Source of the DNA: Chloroflexota bacterium
GTDB lineage: Bacteria; Chloroflexota; Anaerolineae; Anaerolineales; Villigracilaceae
Direction of reading: 5' to 3'
Assembly: GCA_023484185.1 (NCBI GenBank)
Contig: JAMDBC010000063.1
Coordinates: 1 to 18,363 of the forward strand
Length of the DNA stretch: 18,363 nucleotides
This document shows positions 6,319 through 14,611 of the stretch, piece after piece. A program made the translations under genes and the position numbers. Numbering within the stretch: position 1 is the stretch's first letter; each line of letters starts with the position of its first letter. The notes under the pieces are model-generated. The model ran no database searches. It was not told the DNA's origin and worked only from the letters and a program-made list of their open reading frames with translations.

Positions 6319-6372
6319 AATAACATCTTTGGAAGGCTTCCAGAGAAATTCAATCGAAAGGAGAATTTAAAA

Positions 6373-6528
6373 ATGTTATTTGCCCCGAAGGAAAAAGGCC
6401 AAGGTTTAGTTGAATATGCGCTGATTATTGTTTTGGTTGCCATTGTTGTTATCGCGGCCCTGATGGTCCTCGGCCCGATCATTGGCAATACATTCAGCAC
6501 GATCAACAACAGCCTCACTAAAGTCTAA
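6373..6528 (+). CDS. flp: Flp-type (type IVb) prepilin
   Basis: This is the major subunit candidate of the Tad pilus, a 51-residue prepilin inserted in the membrane, cut by a prepilin peptidase and assembled by the gene products downstream. The leader MLFAPKEKG is short and basic. Cleavage after G9 would leave QGLVEYALIIVL, placing Glu at +5 and Tyr at +6, the Flp hallmark. A single hydrophobic helix follows (about residues 15-38), then a short polar tail ending NNSLTKV. AAAGGAG lies nine bases before ATG 6373. It has its own promoter and a strong terminator, so its transcript is likely monocistronic and abundant. No prepilin peptidase gene is in the window. Confidence 0.93.
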   Translation: MLFAPKEKGQGLVEYALIIVLVAIVVIAALMVLGPIIGNTFSTINNSLTKV

Positions 6529-6551
6529 TTGTAAGATTGTTGCAAGAAGTG

Positions 6552-6587
6552 GGACTCTGTCGATTCGACAGAGTCCTTCTTTTTTTT
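6552..6587 (+). terminator. Strong intrinsic terminator after flp
   Basis: GGACTCTGTCG (6552-6562) and its exact complement (6566-6576) make an 11-bp stem with an ATT loop, followed directly by TTCTTTTTTTT. This is a textbook rho-independent terminator and separates the pilin transcript from the assembly genes. Confidence 0.93.
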
Positions 6588-6666
6588 ACCAACATATTTT
6601 TGCCATTTTTCTTGTATAATTCATGTGGTATAAAACCATAAAGTTCTTGCACGAGAGGAGAGATAT

Positions 6667-7722
6667 ATGCGCCGCGGGCGAATTCTCATTTTTATACTTC
6701 TGATCGTAGTAATAGGGCTGGTCGTGGCTTTTGTGGCTTTGCGTGCTTTGCTGCCACCGGCCACACCGCCAACGCCGGCGAATGTGCAAGTATATGTCGC
6801 CAGGCAAAATATTCCTCAAGGCGGAAGAATCACTGAAGATCTTTTGACCACTATTACCCTGGCCCAGGATCAAGTGACTGCTGGGGAGTACACACCAGAC
6901 AAAAAGGCGGATCTTCTGACCAACAAGGTAGCCAAATTCCCCCTGGATCAAGGGGTGGTTATCACCAGTTCAATGGTTTCAGATGCGTCACAGGCTGTCA
7001 CAATTGCAGGTCCATCATGGGCCGCTTTAATCCCCCCGGGGATGACTGCGATCTCGATCCCGACATCCCGTTTATCTCTTGTGAGCTATGGTGTCAGTGA
7101 CGGTGCTCATGTTAATGTCAATGCTTGTTTCCTGTTCATAGATGTTGACCCGGCGTTTCAAACGGCTTTGCCGAACAAATTCGATGCCTTGACCGGGGTA
7201 ACGGCCGGCGGCAATATCAGCGTTGGCGGCGGGGGAGCGGGTGGAGTACAGGGACGCGCAGAACTGGATCCATCTTTTTTGCTGCCCTTTTATCTGGAGC
7301 CAAGTGAGGCTCAGCGCCCGCGCCCAACCTGTCAGGCGGTATTTCAGAATGTTGTTGTTATGAAACTTGGCGACTTTCCACTTGCATCAACTGAGACCGC
7401 AGCGGCCCAGGCCGCTCAACAGCAGACCGCTCAACAGCAGGGCACGGCACCTGCTCCGGATATCGTTACTTTGATTGTCTCGCCACAGGATGCAGTGACG
7501 CTTTCCTACTTGGTTTATACGAACGCGCAAATTATGATGACTCTTCGCAATCCAAACGACGAATCTCGGATGGCCACAGAGGCAGCGACTCTCCAGTTTC
7601 TTTTGAGTCAATATAATATCCCGGTTCCTGCGAAACTGCCTTATGCATTGAATCCGCGCATCGATACTCTGGCAGCTCCCTCCCTGCCGAATGATACGGT
7701 TACGGTTCAGCCCAAACCATAG
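6667..7722 (+). CDS. cpaB: Flp pilus assembly protein CpaB / RcpC
   Basis: CpaB is an envelope protein of the Tad pilus. The 351 residues begin with a basic MRRGR and one membrane segment (about 6-28), then a Pro-rich linker and a SAF domain (about 40-105, VYVARQNIPQGGRITEDLL to FPLDQGVVITSSMV). The RcpC-like region follows (AALIPPGMTAISIPTSRLSLVSYGVSDG). Two low-complexity stretches occur, a Gly-rich loop near 180-195 and an Ala/Gln segment (244-262), the latter coded partly by a 15-bp tandem duplication at 7411-7440. GGAG at 6657-6660 precedes ATG 6667 by six bases. TATAAT at 6615-6620 could be a -10 box, but no good -35 is visible. In diderms CpaB works with a secretin; none is encoded here, in keeping with a monoderm envelope. 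Confidence 0.9.
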   Translation: MRRGRILIFILLIVVIGLVVAFVALRALLPPATPPTPANVQVYVARQNIPQGGRITEDLLTTITLAQDQVTAGEYTPDKKADLLTNKVAKFPLDQGVVITSSMVSDASQAVTIAGPSWAALIPPGMTAISIPTSRLSLVSYGVSDGAHVNVNACFLFIDVDPAFQTALPNKFDALTGVTAGGNISVGGGGAGGVQGRAELDPSFLLPFYLEPSEAQRPRPTCQAVFQNVVVMKLGDFPLASTETAAAQAAQQQTAQQQGTAPAPDIVTLIVSPQDAVTLSYLVYTNAQIMMTLRNPNDESRMATEAATLQFLLSQYNIPVPAKLPYALNPRIDTLAAPSLPNDTVTVQPKP

Positions 7723-7764
7723 CCAACATACTATGGACATTAGTAATGCGTTTTAAGGAGATTG

Positions 7765-9009
7765 ATGGCCGCGGATGACAAGATTCGGGTTCTGATTGTG
7801 GACGATGTTGTGGATACGCGGGAGAATGTACGAAAATTGCTGCAATTTGAGGCCGATGTTGAAGTAGTCGGTGCCGCCCGTTCCGGGAAAGAAGGAATTA
7901 GACTTTCCCGGGAGCTTGATCCTGATGTCATTTTAATGGACATCAATATGCCCGATATGGATGGTATTTCCGCGACGGAATCCATTCATCAAAAGTCACC
8001 GCACATACAGGTTGTCATCCTGTCGGTGCAGGGCGACCAGAATTATATGCGTCGCGCAATGCTGGCCGGTGCGCGTGATTTTTTGACGAAGCCTCCGATG
8101 GGAGACGAGTTGATATCGGCCGTCCGCCGCGCAGGCGAGATGGCTCGTTTAGAGCGAAATAAGGGCGTTCAAGTTGGTCATGGCCCTGTTGCCCCGAATG
8201 GTACGATGGGAGCGTCTGTCAGCGCCTTGGGCTTGGCGCAAGGAAAGATCGTGACTGTATATAGCCCCAAAGGCGGAACTGGTTGCACGACGCTGGCGGT
8301 CAATCTGGCGTTGGCGCTTCACAATGAAATCACACGTGCGGTCCTCGTTGATGCGAATTTGCAATTCGGCGATGTGGCAATTTTTGTCAATGAACAGGGT
8401 AAGAATACGATTCTTGATCTTGCCCCGCGCGTTGACGAATTGGATCCGGACATTGTCGAAGGGATCATGATCAAGCATGAGCCATCCGGCATTCACATTC
8501 TTGCTGCTCCTCAGCGCCCTGAAATGGCTGAGAAGGTTTCCGCAGACCAGTTTGGGAAAGTGCTCGATTACCTGCGCCGCATGTATGCTTATGTTGTAGT
8601 GGACACCACACCGATCTTGACTGACATTACCCTCTCCGCAATCGATGCGAGTGATACGATTGTGCTGATCACAACACAGGATATCCCCGCCATCAAGAAT
8701 GCCCGTTTATTCCTTGATCTGCTGCAAACCATGGGCATTGAGCGTGAACGTATTGTATTTACGATGAATCGTTTCGATAAGCGGATTGCAATTACACCCG
8801 AACGGGTTGGCGAGAATTTAAAACAGGAAATTAAAGCGGTTATTCCTCTGGATGAAAGAGTCGTTATTCCCTCCGTTAATCGCGGCGTACCTTTCATGTT
8901 GGATAACAAATCACAACCGGTAGCCAGGGGTGTCTTTGGGTTGGCAGAAGCAGTGCGGGCGCAGCTGGCTGCTCTTGAAGCAAGCGAAGCGCCTGTTGCA
9001 AAGCGTTAG
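7765..9009 (+). CDS. cpaE: CpaE/TadZ: receiver domain fused to a MinD/ParA-like ATPase
   Basis: The protein helps localise Tad pilus assembly in the cytoplasm. ATG 7765 is preceded by AAGGAG at 7755-7760. The 414 residues have two domains. A response-regulator receiver (about 6-125) has the full set of phosphorylation residues: D13/D14, acceptor D59 in LMDINMPDMDG, S87 and K109. A P-loop ATPase follows from about residue 160, with SPKGGTGCTT (167-176) keeping the ParA signature lysine K169 but having Cys where the canonical Walker lysine would be, as in many CpaE/TadZ proteins. DANLQFGD (196-203) and VVVDTTP (277-283) are its other ParA-like motifs. The tail is Ala-rich. It sits between cpaB and tadA with a 10-bp gap to tadA. 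Confidence 0.93.
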   Translation: MAADDKIRVLIVDDVVDTRENVRKLLQFEADVEVVGAARSGKEGIRLSRELDPDVILMDINMPDMDGISATESIHQKSPHIQVVILSVQGDQNYMRRAMLAGARDFLTKPPMGDELISAVRRAGEMARLERNKGVQVGHGPVAPNGTMGASVSALGLAQGKIVTVYSPKGGTGCTTLAVNLALALHNEITRAVLVDANLQFGDVAIFVNEQGKNTILDLAPRVDELDPDIVEGIMIKHEPSGIHILAAPQRPEMAEKVSADQFGKVLDYLRRMYAYVVVDTTPILTDITLSAIDASDTIVLITTQDIPAIKNARLFLDLLQTMGIERERIVFTMNRFDKRIAITPERVGENLKQEIKAVIPLDERVVIPSVNRGVPFMLDNKSQPVARGVFGLAEAVRAQLAALEASEAPVAKR

Positions 9010-9019
9010 GAGATAAGAT

Positions 9020-10456
9020 ATGTCTTTATTGAAACGTATCGAGCAGGGACAGGGCGGTGGAAAAGAGCAGGGCGGCTCCACTTTACCCCAGCCGTCTGGC
9101 ACGGGGGCCGGACAGGGCGGCGACAGTTCGCGACTTTCTTCCCTGCAGGCCCGTCGCGTAAGCGCACCCATCACTACTCCACAAGCCGGCTCTTACTTTG
9201 ACCTGAGAACACGCGTCCAGAATAAGTTGCTTGCCGAGCTTGATCCATCCATGGACATTACTCGTACGGATGATGTCCGCCAGACGATCCAGGGGTTGTT
9301 TGAGCAAATTCTGACTGAAGAAAACATCGTTCTTTCCCGACCTGAACGGGCGCGGCTGTTTGAGCAGATTGCAGCTGAAATCCTGGGATTTGGTCCGCTT
9401 CAGCCCTTGTTGGAAGATGAGACTATCACTGAAATCATGGTGAATGGCGCCAAGAATATTTACATCGAACGTAAAGGCAAACTGCATCGTGTGCCAGTCA
9501 CTTTTGAAAATAACGATCATGTTTTGCGCATCATTGACAGGATCGTTGCGCCTCTGGGACGTCGTATTGACGAATCCAGCCCATACGTTGACGCCCGTCT
9601 TCCAGACGGCTCGCGCGTTAACGCGGTAATTGCTCCAATCTCGCTGGTTGGCCCCGTGCTGACCATTCGCAAGTTTTCCCGAAACCCTATTACCATTGAA
9701 CAGATAATCCAATTCGGGACCATTTCGCAGGAAGCGCTTCAATTCCTGAAAGCCTGCGTAGAGGCCCGTCTAAATATTATGATCTCTGGCGGTACTGGTT
9801 CCGGTAAGACAACTCTGTTGAATATTCTCTCGAGTTTTATTCCCTCGGATGAACGTATTGTGACGATTGAGAATGCAGCTGAGTTGCAGTTGAGGCAGGA
9901 GCATGTCGTTACTCTGGAATCCCGTCCGCCGAACATTGAAGGCCGCGGCGAGATTACCATTCGTATGCTTGTGGTCAATGCCTTGCGCATGCGTCCCGAG
10001 CGAATTATCGTGGGTGAAATTCGCGATGAGGCAGCCCTCGATATGTTACAGGCTATGAACACGGGTCACGACGGCTCCATGACCACTTTGCATTCGAATG
10101 GCCCGCGCGACACACTGTCCCGTCTTGAGACAATGACCTTGATGGCCGGTATGGATCTTCCGTCGCGCGCCATCCGTGAACAGATTTCATCGGCTATCAA
10201 TCTTATCGTGCATCAATCACGTATGCGTGATGGCAGCCGTAAAATCGTGGCGATCACTGAAGTGAGCGGTATGGAGGGCGATGTCATCACCATGACCGAT
10301 ATTTTTGTCTTTGAGCAAACAGGCGTAGAGAATGGACAGATTGTTGGGCGGCTTCGCCCGACAGGGTTGCGCCCAAAGTTTATGGATACGATTGAAGCCG
10401 CGGGTATTCACCTGCCTCCATCCATTTTCGGTATTGGCGAGCGTCGTCGCTACTAA
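9020..10456 (+). CDS. tadA: TadA/CpaF-type secretion ATPase
   Basis: This hexameric ATPase powers Flp pilus assembly from the cytoplasm. The 478 residues start at ATG 9020, with GGAG at 9009-9012 overlapping the cpaE stop. A Gly/Gln-rich N-terminal tail (1-57) precedes the N-terminal domain (about 60-220). The motor shows Walker [10 protein letters not shown] (257-265, K263), the Asp-box-equivalent IENAAELQL, Walker [12 protein letters not shown] (328-338, E333), and the His box [11 protein letters not shown] (350-360). Tad ATPases usually read EDAAELQ at the second motif, so Asn at 285 in place of Asp is worth noting, but all other catalytic motifs are intact. It is followed by tadB and tadC, as in nearly all Tad loci. 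Confidence 0.95.
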   Translation: MSLLKRIEQGQGGGKEQGGSTLPQPSGTGAGQGGDSSRLSSLQARRVSAPITTPQAGSYFDLRTRVQNKLLAELDPSMDITRTDDVRQTIQGLFEQILTEENIVLSRPERARLFEQIAAEILGFGPLQPLLEDETITEIMVNGAKNIYIERKGKLHRVPVTFENNDHVLRIIDRIVAPLGRRIDESSPYVDARLPDGSRVNAVIAPISLVGPVLTIRKFSRNPITIEQIIQFGTISQEALQFLKACVEARLNIMISGGTGSGKTTLLNILSSFIPSDERIVTIENAAELQLRQEHVVTLESRPPNIEGRGEITIRMLVVNALRMRPERIIVGEIRDEAALDMLQAMNTGHDGSMTTLHSNGPRDTLSRLETMTLMAGMDLPSRAIREQISSAINLIVHQSRMRDGSRKIVAITEVSGMEGDVITMTDIFVFEQTGVENGQIVGRLRPTGLRPKFMDTIEAAGIHLPPSIFGIGERRRY

Positions 10457-10492
10457 TAGGCGCGCTGGCTTGATAAGAGGAAACTGCAAAAA

Positions 10493-11452
10493 ATGAATAT
10501 GGCTTTAATTATCATCATCGGTGGGATTGTTCTAATTGTCCTTTTGATTATTGGGATAATTGCCTCATCTTCCAGTGAACGGGCGTTGGTCGAACAACGA
10601 CTCGGACAGTATCTTGGTGAAGATGATCGATCAACGGACAAAGAGGCCCAGCGTACCGTTTTGACCGATTGGGTTTCAAAGCGAGTTGAACGGACTTCGT
10701 TCGGCGACCGTATCAGCAGGGAGTTGGCCCGGGCTGACATAAAATTTAGAGTTGGTGAATATTTTGCCCTGATCTTTATCTTAACGCTGGCGATTGGCGG
10801 CATTACATGGTTTATTGGCGGGAGATCCATTATTTCTTTTTTGATCGGGGCTGTTGTTGGGTTCTTCCTGCCTGGTCGGTACGTGAACCGGCAGAAAGCA
10901 AAACGCTTAAGTAAATTCAACGATCAGCTTGCTGATATGATTAACCTGATGGTGAACGGCTTACGCGCCGGTTATTCCACCATGCAAGCGATGGAAGCTG
11001 TCAGCAAAGAGTTGCCGTCGCCGATTGCGGACGAATTCCGCCGGGTAGTGCAGGAGATGCAAATCGGTATCTCAATGGAGGGCGCGCTTGAAAATCTTCT
11101 GCGCCGTATTCCCAGCGACGACCTGGATTTTATGGTGACGGCGATCAATGTGCAACGCGAGGTGGGCGGCAACCTGTCTGAAATCCTTGATACCATCTCA
11201 TTTACCATTCGTGAGCGCGTGAAGATCAAAGGCGAAATCCGCGTGATGACATCCACAGTCCGCGCTTCTGGGACTCTCCTTTCTCTGATCCCTATCGGTT
11301 TGACTGTTGTTTTATGGTTCCTTAATCCAAAATATTTGAGATCTTTTATGGATGCCGGCCTGGTATGCGCAGTTGGCGCTGCTGTTCTTGTAACGTTCTT
11401 GATCAGTACGGGCTATCTTATTATGATGAAGATTGCGGATATCGAGATATAG
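10493..11452 (+). CDS. tadB: TadB, Flp pilus inner-membrane platform protein
   Basis: One of two T2SSF-domain proteins that couple the TadA motor to the pilus. The 319 residues have an N-terminal membrane helix (about 4-24), a pair near 91-126, the cytoplasmic T2SSF domain (about 145-255, with NLMVNGLRAGYSTMQAMEAV and NVQREVGGNLSEILDTI) and two C-terminal helices (about 260-277 and 288-311). The start is ATG 10493 or ATG 10499; both keep the N-terminal helix. The stop is one base before the tadC ATG, so translation of the two is probably coupled. Confidence 0.93.
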   Translation: MNMALIIIIGGIVLIVLLIIGIIASSSSERALVEQRLGQYLGEDDRSTDKEAQRTVLTDWVSKRVERTSFGDRISRELARADIKFRVGEYFALIFILTLAIGGITWFIGGRSIISFLIGAVVGFFLPGRYVNRQKAKRLSKFNDQLADMINLMVNGLRAGYSTMQAMEAVSKELPSPIADEFRRVVQEMQIGISMEGALENLLRRIPSDDLDFMVTAINVQREVGGNLSEILDTISFTIRERVKIKGEIRVMTSTVRASGTLLSLIPIGLTVVLWFLNPKYLRSFMDAGLVCAVGAAVLVTFLISTGYLIMMKIADIEI

Positions 11453-11453
11453 T

Positions 11454-12404
11454 ATGGCGATCTTTATATGGACAATAGTTATTCTTGTGGTCATGGGCGG
11501 GGCTGTTGTATTGATCGTAGCAGGTATGCGGACTGCTCAAAACAATGAAGAAGATGACCCCCTAATGGCTCGTCTTGCAGAGGCTACGCAGCGTGGTGAT
11601 GTAGTGTCATCTCTTGAACAGATCGAAATGCAACAACCTTTCAACCAGCGCGTTATCCTGCCATTCCTGCGCTGGGTTGGCGAGACGTCTACTCGGTTTA
11701 CCCCACAGAAAGCGCTTGAGGATATAACCCGTAAGCTGGAATTAGCCGGTAACCCTGGGCGTGTTGACGCCGGGACCTTTCTCGCATCCCGATTTGTTAT
11801 TGCAACCATATTTGGCGGGCTGTTGCTCCTGGTTTCCGTCCTTTCCCCACATAAATGGGCGCTTGGGCAGACAGTCCTGGTGGTTCTTATATTTACTGTG
11901 CTTGGTTTTTTCTTTCCTCAATTGTGGCTTCAGGGCCGTATCAATGCGCGTCAAAAAGAAATCCGTAAGGCCATGCCGGATGCGCTTGACCTTTTGACAA
12001 TTTGTGTGGAGGCTGGACTTGGGTTTGAAGCGGCCATGTCAAAGGTAAGTGAAAAATGGGAAAACCAGTTGTCTGTTGCATTGTTGCGCGCCATTCGCGA
12101 AATTCAATTAGGCAAAGCGCGACGTGATGCTCTGCGTGACATGGCAGATCGTATTGGCATTCCGGAGATGACCAGTTTTGTGGCCGCGGTGATCCAGAGT
12201 GAAATCCTTGGTGTAAGCCTTGCCAAGGTCCTCCGCATCCAATCTGACCAGATGCGGGTCAAACGCCGCCAGCGCGCGCAAGAGGAAGCTGGTCAGGCGC
12301 CAATTAAAATGATTGTGCCGCTGGCGCTGCTGATCTTCCCCTCTATTTTCATCATTCTTCTGACGCCAGCCGCTATTCAGATGGCAAAGGCATTCGGGCG
12401 TTAG
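11454..12404 (+). CDS. tadC: TadC, Flp pilus inner-membrane platform protein
   Basis: The partner of TadB in the pilus base. I start it at ATG 11454, one base after the tadB TAG; an in-frame start at 11433 would lie inside tadB and add seven residues. The 316 residues have an N-terminal membrane helix (5-24), a pair of helices (about 112-130 and 138-157), a T2SSF domain (about 175-275, with MPDALDLLTICVEAGLGFEA and REIQLGKARRDAL) and a C-terminal helix (285-305, IVPLALLIFPSIFIILLTP). It is the last recognisable Tad gene; no TadD, TadE, TadF or TadG follows. Confidence 0.94.
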   Translation: MAIFIWTIVILVVMGGAVVLIVAGMRTAQNNEEDDPLMARLAEATQRGDVVSSLEQIEMQQPFNQRVILPFLRWVGETSTRFTPQKALEDITRKLELAGNPGRVDAGTFLASRFVIATIFGGLLLLVSVLSPHKWALGQTVLVVLIFTVLGFFFPQLWLQGRINARQKEIRKAMPDALDLLTICVEAGLGFEAAMSKVSEKWENQLSVALLRAIREIQLGKARRDALRDMADRIGIPEMTSFVAAVIQSEILGVSLAKVLRIQSDQMRVKRRQRAQEEAGQAPIKMIVPLALLIFPSIFIILLTPAAIQMAKAFGR

Positions 12405-12423
12405 CTAATAAAGGGGTGCCATA

Positions 12424-13161
12424 ATGCCAGGTTCCTCCCCGGCATATTCTCTATATCGTCTTTTGTGGAGCGGATTGGACTTACTCTTTCCGCCCGTTTG
12501 CGGCGGATGTGGAAAGCCCGGTTCGCGCTGGTGCGATACCTGCCAGCAAAACCTTCCCAAACTTCCTGAACCGATTTGCAATATTTGTGGGATCCCGCTC
12601 GATGTGGCGGGTTTTTGCGCGGACTGTCAGCGGGTGCGGCCTCGATTTAACATACTCCGCTCCTGGTCCGCGTTCGACGCGCCGGTGCGCAACGCGTTGC
12701 ATCGTCTGAAATATCGTCGCGATATGGGGTTGGGCGATGCGCTCGCCGTTCATTTATCAGAATACGTTGCCGGCTTAAATTGGCCCATTAACCTTGTCGT
12801 GCCGGTTCCGCTTGGTCATAAGCGATTACAGGAACGGGGTTATAATCAAGTTGGTTTGATCGCGCGCCCACTGGCGCTCTCATTGCGAATTGCGTATGCT
12901 CCTCATGCTCTTCACCGCGTGCGGGAAACACGCACGCAAGTTGGGCTGACAAAATGGGAACGACGCGATAATGTGCGCGGCGCATTTCGGGCTGATGGGA
13001 AGCGCGTAAAAGATCAAGTCGTTTTGTTGATGGATGATGTCGCTACAACGGGATCCACTCTTTCGTCCTGCGCCGAGGCGTTTTACGCTGCGGGAGCGCG
13101 GGACGTTTTTGCTTTGACGGTGTCTCGCGCGCTGACGCGGCACGGTCTGCATGGCGCGTGA
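12424..13161 (+). CDS. comF: ComF family phosphoribosyltransferase-like protein
   Basis: ComF-family proteins combine a zinc-finger N-terminus with a type I phosphoribosyltransferase fold; in competent bacteria they act in DNA uptake together with the ComFA helicase. The 245 residues show CxxC pairs at C26/C29, C37/C40, C52/C55 and C65/C68, and the PRPP loop VLLMDDVATTGSTL (200-213). The segment VVPVPLGHKRLQERGYNQ (125-142) is the ComF hallmark. AAAGGGG lies upstream and the gap from tadC is 19 bp, so it is probably read with the pilus operon. ComFA and ComEC are not in the window, so a role in DNA uptake is only suggested. Confidence 0.93.
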   Translation: MPGSSPAYSLYRLLWSGLDLLFPPVCGGCGKPGSRWCDTCQQNLPKLPEPICNICGIPLDVAGFCADCQRVRPRFNILRSWSAFDAPVRNALHRLKYRRDMGLGDALAVHLSEYVAGLNWPINLVVPVPLGHKRLQERGYNQVGLIARPLALSLRIAYAPHALHRVRETRTQVGLTKWERRDNVRGAFRADGKRVKDQVVLLMDDVATTGSTLSSCAEAFYAAGARDVFALTVSRALTRHGLHGA

Positions 13162-13202
13162 GTAGCTTGGTCTGCACCCACATCATTTTATAAGGAGGCC
13201 CT

Positions 13203-13769
13203 ATGGCAACCAAAGTGGAAGTTCAGGCCCGTAACATCCGATTGTCGGATCGTATCAAGGAACATGTCGAAGAAAAGGCAGGCAAGCTTGACCATTACCT
13301 GCCCGCGATTGAGGAGGCGCATGTTGAGCTGACGCATCTTAAGTCGGCGCGTGATGCCAATGACCGCAACGTGGCGCAGGTTACGGTGCGTGGAAAGGGG
13401 CTGATCCTGCGGACAGAGGAGCGTGCCGACGAGGTGTTGGTGGCTTTTGATACCGCCATTGATAACCTGCATCGCCAGATTGACCGATACAAAGGAAGGC
13501 ACTATCATGGCCGAGGCGATGGACGTTCGGCGTCCGAAGTGACGGAGGAAGCGGTTGTGGCGGATGAGACCGGCGAACTGCCTCCGTTGGTGGGCCGCCG
13601 CAAGCACTTCCGGATTTTGCCGATGAACGAACTGGAAGCTGTTGAGCAGATGAAACTGCTCGGCCACGATAATTTCTTCGTGTTTTATAATGCCGAGACC
13701 AGCAAGGTCAATGTTTTGTATCGCCGCCGGGATGGTTCGTATGGCCTGATCGAGCCTGAGATCGGATAA
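13203..13769 (+). CDS. hpf: Long-form ribosome hibernation promoting factor
   Basis: The protein binds the 30S subunit in stationary phase and pairs two ribosomes into inactive 100S dimers. The 188 residues have the N-terminal S30AE domain (about 1-100), a charged linker (about 100-130) and the C-terminal dimerisation domain typical of long HPF (about 133-186, RRKHFRILPMNELEAVEQM and the NFFVFYNAETSKVNVLYRR segment). AAGGAGG at 13192-13198 is four bases before the ATG, the best ribosome site in this part of the window. It follows comF by 41 bp; in many genomes a comF homologue also lies just upstream of hpf. Confidence 0.95.
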   Translation: MATKVEVQARNIRLSDRIKEHVEEKAGKLDHYLPAIEEAHVELTHLKSARDANDRNVAQVTVRGKGLILRTEERADEVLVAFDTAIDNLHRQIDRYKGRHYHGRGDGRSASEVTEEAVVADETGELPPLVGRRKHFRILPMNELEAVEQMKLLGHDNFFVFYNAETSKVNVLYRRRDGSYGLIEPEIG

Positions 13770-13791
13770 GTTTCACGGCAGATTCATATTG

Positions 13792-13817
13792 CTGGCCCGG
13801 CGAAATGGCCGGGTCAG
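13792..13817 (+). terminator. Hairpin between hpf and folE
   Basis: CTGGCCCGG (13792-13800) and CCGGGTCAG (13809-13817) form a nine-pair stem with one G-T wobble and an eight-base loop. Only a short T run (CCTTTG) follows, so it may be a weak terminator or attenuator. The folE ribosome site begins nine bases after it. Confidence 0.45.
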
Positions 13818-13836
13818 TCCTTTGTGGAGCAAAGAG

Positions 13837-14469
13837 ATGGATGGTTTGGACTTTGATGACGATATGACAGAAGCAGAGTTTGTTGACAGCAGTGTCAATA
13901 CGCCCGCGGCTGAGGAAGCTATCCTGCATATAATTAATGCACTGGGGGAAAACCCTGAACGAGAAGGATTAAAGAACACCCCCAAACGAGTTGCCAGAAT
14001 GTATTTGGAACTATTGAGCGGTTATCGTGCGGACCCGTGGAAAGTTGTAAATGGTGCACTTTTCAATATTACTTATGATGAAATGGTCATCGTGCGTGAC
14101 ATTGAATTCTACAGTTTGTGCGAACATCACATGCTGCCTTTTCTGGGACGCGTCCATGTAGCTTATATGCCGGCTGGGAAAGTGATCGGGCTTTCAAAGA
14201 TTCCCCGCCTCGTGGATATTTATGCCCGCCGCCTCCAAGTGCAGGAACGAATGACGCGCCAGATCGCAGACATTATCCAGGAACTGCTTGAACCAAATGG
14301 CGTAGCCGTGGTTGTCGAGGGCTTGCATTTATGTTCCATGATGCGCGGGGTTAAGAAACACGGTGCGCGCATGACCACATCTGCAATGCACGGCTCTTTC
14401 CGTACCAACCCGGCAACGCGTCAGGAGTTCTTGGATAATATCTCCAGACGTTCTAGCGATTGGATATGA
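13837..14469 (+). CDS. folE: GTP cyclohydrolase I
   Basis: FolE converts GTP to dihydroneopterin triphosphate, the first step of folate synthesis. I use ATG 13837, with GGAG at 13826-13829; a TTG at 13789 would read through the upstream hairpin. The 210 residues carry the zinc ligands C95 and H98 in SLCEHHMLP and C166 in LHLCSMMRG. They also show GKVIGLSKIPRLVDIYARR (114-132), VQERMTRQIA and a C-terminal TTSAMHGSFR, where the family often has Arg or Leu in place of His186. The first 25 residues are acidic and variable. It faces a folB-folK pair on the other strand, so the folate genes are clustered. The last 17 bases overlap an AAT-rich reading frame on the opposite strand. Confidence 0.96.
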   Translation: MDGLDFDDDMTEAEFVDSSVNTPAAEEAILHIINALGENPEREGLKNTPKRVARMYLELLSGYRADPWKVVNGALFNITYDEMVIVRDIEFYSLCEHHMLPFLGRVHVAYMPAGKVIGLSKIPRLVDIYARRLQVQERMTRQIADIIQELLEPNGVAVVVEGLHLCSMMRGVKKHGARMTTSAMHGSFRTNPATRQEFLDNISRRSSDWI

Positions 14470-14611
14470 TTTTCAGCGCCGCCAGTCCTGTATTGACGCC
14501 TGCACGCCTGCCGATATTTGCATTCGTATTCCAGCGATAGTTATTCGCATTCCGACCTCGCGAACCGCAATTCGCGCCATTGCCCCAATTACCGCTTGCA
14601 AGCAATAACAC
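14453..14611 (-). other. AAT-rich DGR template-repeat-like sequence (52-codon frame)
   Basis: Reading from GTG 14611 to TAG 14453 gives 52 residues, of which 11 are Asn (ten AAT, one AAC). The order is SGNWGNGANCGSRGR, then NANNYRWNTNANIGRRAG, then VNTGLAALK. Clustered AAY codons in a Gly/Trp/Asn-rich C-terminal-like sequence are the mark of template repeats of diversity-generating retroelements, where the adenines become variable sites in the target. No ribosome site is visible, so this may not be translated. Part of it (14495-14530) recurs at 14665-14700 with mostly A-to-G differences. No reverse transcriptase is encoded in the window. It could instead be a remnant of a variable target gene. 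Confidence 0.5.
14495..14530 (-). repeat. Repeat P: template-like copy
   Basis: These 36 bases align without gaps to 14665-14700 at 27 positions. Read on the minus strand, this copy has 11 adenines, of which eight are G in the other copy, while only one of 25 non-adenine positions differs (G here, A there). In its frame it encodes NTNANIGRRAGV. Confidence 0.75.

Noticed and set aside
6600..6620. Full promoter for cpaB at TTGCCA / TATAAT
   Set aside because: The two boxes are only 9 bp apart; TATAAT may be real but no -35 lies at a usable distance.
9083..9742. Minus-strand open frame opposite tadA
   Set aside because: It lies wholly within the strongly conserved tadA frame and shows no domain of its own.
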